Source: Cololabis saira
Lineage: Eukaryota; Chordata; Actinopteri; Beloniformes; Belonidae
Length of the DNA stretch: 64,000 bases
Reading direction: 5' to 3'
Assembly: GCF_033807715.1 (NCBI RefSeq)
Contig: NC_084597.1
Location: forward strand, 9,424,843 to 9,488,842
Each line of letters begins with the position of its first letter. Within the stretch, counting starts at the first letter, position 1. This document shows positions 63,741 through 64,000 of the stretch, in pieces. The notes below the pieces were generated by a model. It had not been told where the DNA came from, made no database searches, and was given only the letters and a program-made list of their open reading frames with translations. The position numbers were made by a program, and so were the translations under genes.

Positions 63741-63756
63741 GTTTCTACATGGCTTT

Positions 63757-63968
63757 TAAACTTTATTTATTTATTTATTTATTTGTATAGCGCCAAATCA
63801 TACAATATAAAATGCAACACATGGTGCTTTACATGCAGAATAAAATAACAATAAAAAACACAATTTAAAACATTCCATACGACCCCACCCCCCACGCGTA
63901 CACACACACTCACTCACACTCATATACATGTGCACACACTCACACGCCCACACCCACACACACACACA
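63757..63968 (+). repeat. Short fish interspersed repeat and CA-rich tract
   Basis: It opens actttatttatttatttatt, then gtatagcgccaaatcatac and ggtgctttacatgcag, which matches the repeat type at 63350. It is followed by an imperfect CA-rich tract (63899-63968, cacacactcactcacactca). No gene is seen up to the window end. Confidence 0.6.
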
Positions 63969-64000
63969 TGGTAAGTGGACTGGTGACATGGCTTAGCACT

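Larger units (their letters stand above)
48464..64000. other. Region upstream of hcn1 with no recognised gene
   Basis: After the 5' region of hcn1, about 15 kb contains only mobile-element remnants and simple repeats, listed separately. The segments about 48800-48990, 50260-50480, 51780-52360, 53120-55250, 55625-57110, 57180-58030, 58800-59430 and 60150-60700 show no domain or exon set I recognise. A (TTATC)n tail at about 54495-54520, preceded by tacatttaatattacatcgc, is probably the 3' end of a small retroelement. Distal regulatory elements cannot be excluded. Confidence 0.6.

Overview
This is a 64-kb piece of vertebrate nuclear DNA, almost certainly from a teleost fish. It is AT-rich and carries spliced exons. 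It also carries several repeat classes typical of ray-finned fish genomes: diverse hAT transposons with 8-bp target duplications, L2/CR1-like LINE fragments, a tRNA-derived SINE, TTAA-flanked DNA transposons and very long microsatellites. No prokaryotic features, rRNA genes or stand-alone tRNA genes were seen.

The only host gene I can support is the 5' part of hcn1, on the minus strand. It encodes a hyperpolarization-activated cyclic-nucleotide-gated cation channel. Exon 1 (48463-48114) encodes the N terminus and HCN domain. Exon 2 (41219-40796) encodes S1-S4 including the voltage sensor. Exon 3 (10307-10146) encodes the S4-S5 linker, S5 and the start of the pore turret. Together they give 312 residues in one open frame, with matching splice phases and GT/AG junctions. 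The pore filter, C-linker and cyclic-nucleotide-binding domain must lie in exons beyond position 1. Intron 1 is 6.9 kb, intron 2 is 30.5 kb, and at least 10.1 kb of intron 3 is present. The first 15.5 kb upstream of the gene (48464-64000) holds only repeats and unrecognised sequence.

The rest is a dense, layered transposon landscape. Thirteen hAT-type elements have recognisable 8-bp target-site duplications. Four belong to a TAGGGCTG/TAGGGATG-ended group, and one copy keeps the first exon of a BED-zinc-finger transposase. Others have CAGAGGTG, CAGAGTTGGG, CAGTAGTTCCC or CAGAGCCGG ends. Three TTAA-flanked elements have clear inverted ends and a fourth has only one end. A 1.6-kb Harbinger-like element, four copies of a composite repeat with AAAGCTGCAAGCAGCG ends, a GC-rich repeat present in inverted orientation 5 kb apart, and four LINE fragments make up much of the remainder. 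Nested insertions give a relative order of events. For example, a CR1/L2-like LINE at 34.9-36.4 kb was split by a hAT element, and a SINE sits inside a hAT element at 32.6-33.4 kb.

The most unusual signals are these. Short telomeric repeats face each other (TTAGGG then CCCTAA) next to the broken LINE at 36.47 kb. Two perfect spacerless palindromes (62 and 30 bp) flank a TA-rich tract in intron 1, 0.6-0.9 kb past exon 1. A (CA)73 tract on the transcribed strand begins 229 nt upstream of the exon 3 acceptor. The TAGGG-ended hAT group includes a deleted copy that preserves a BED exon and its splice donor. I see no evidence of a wholly new gene system.
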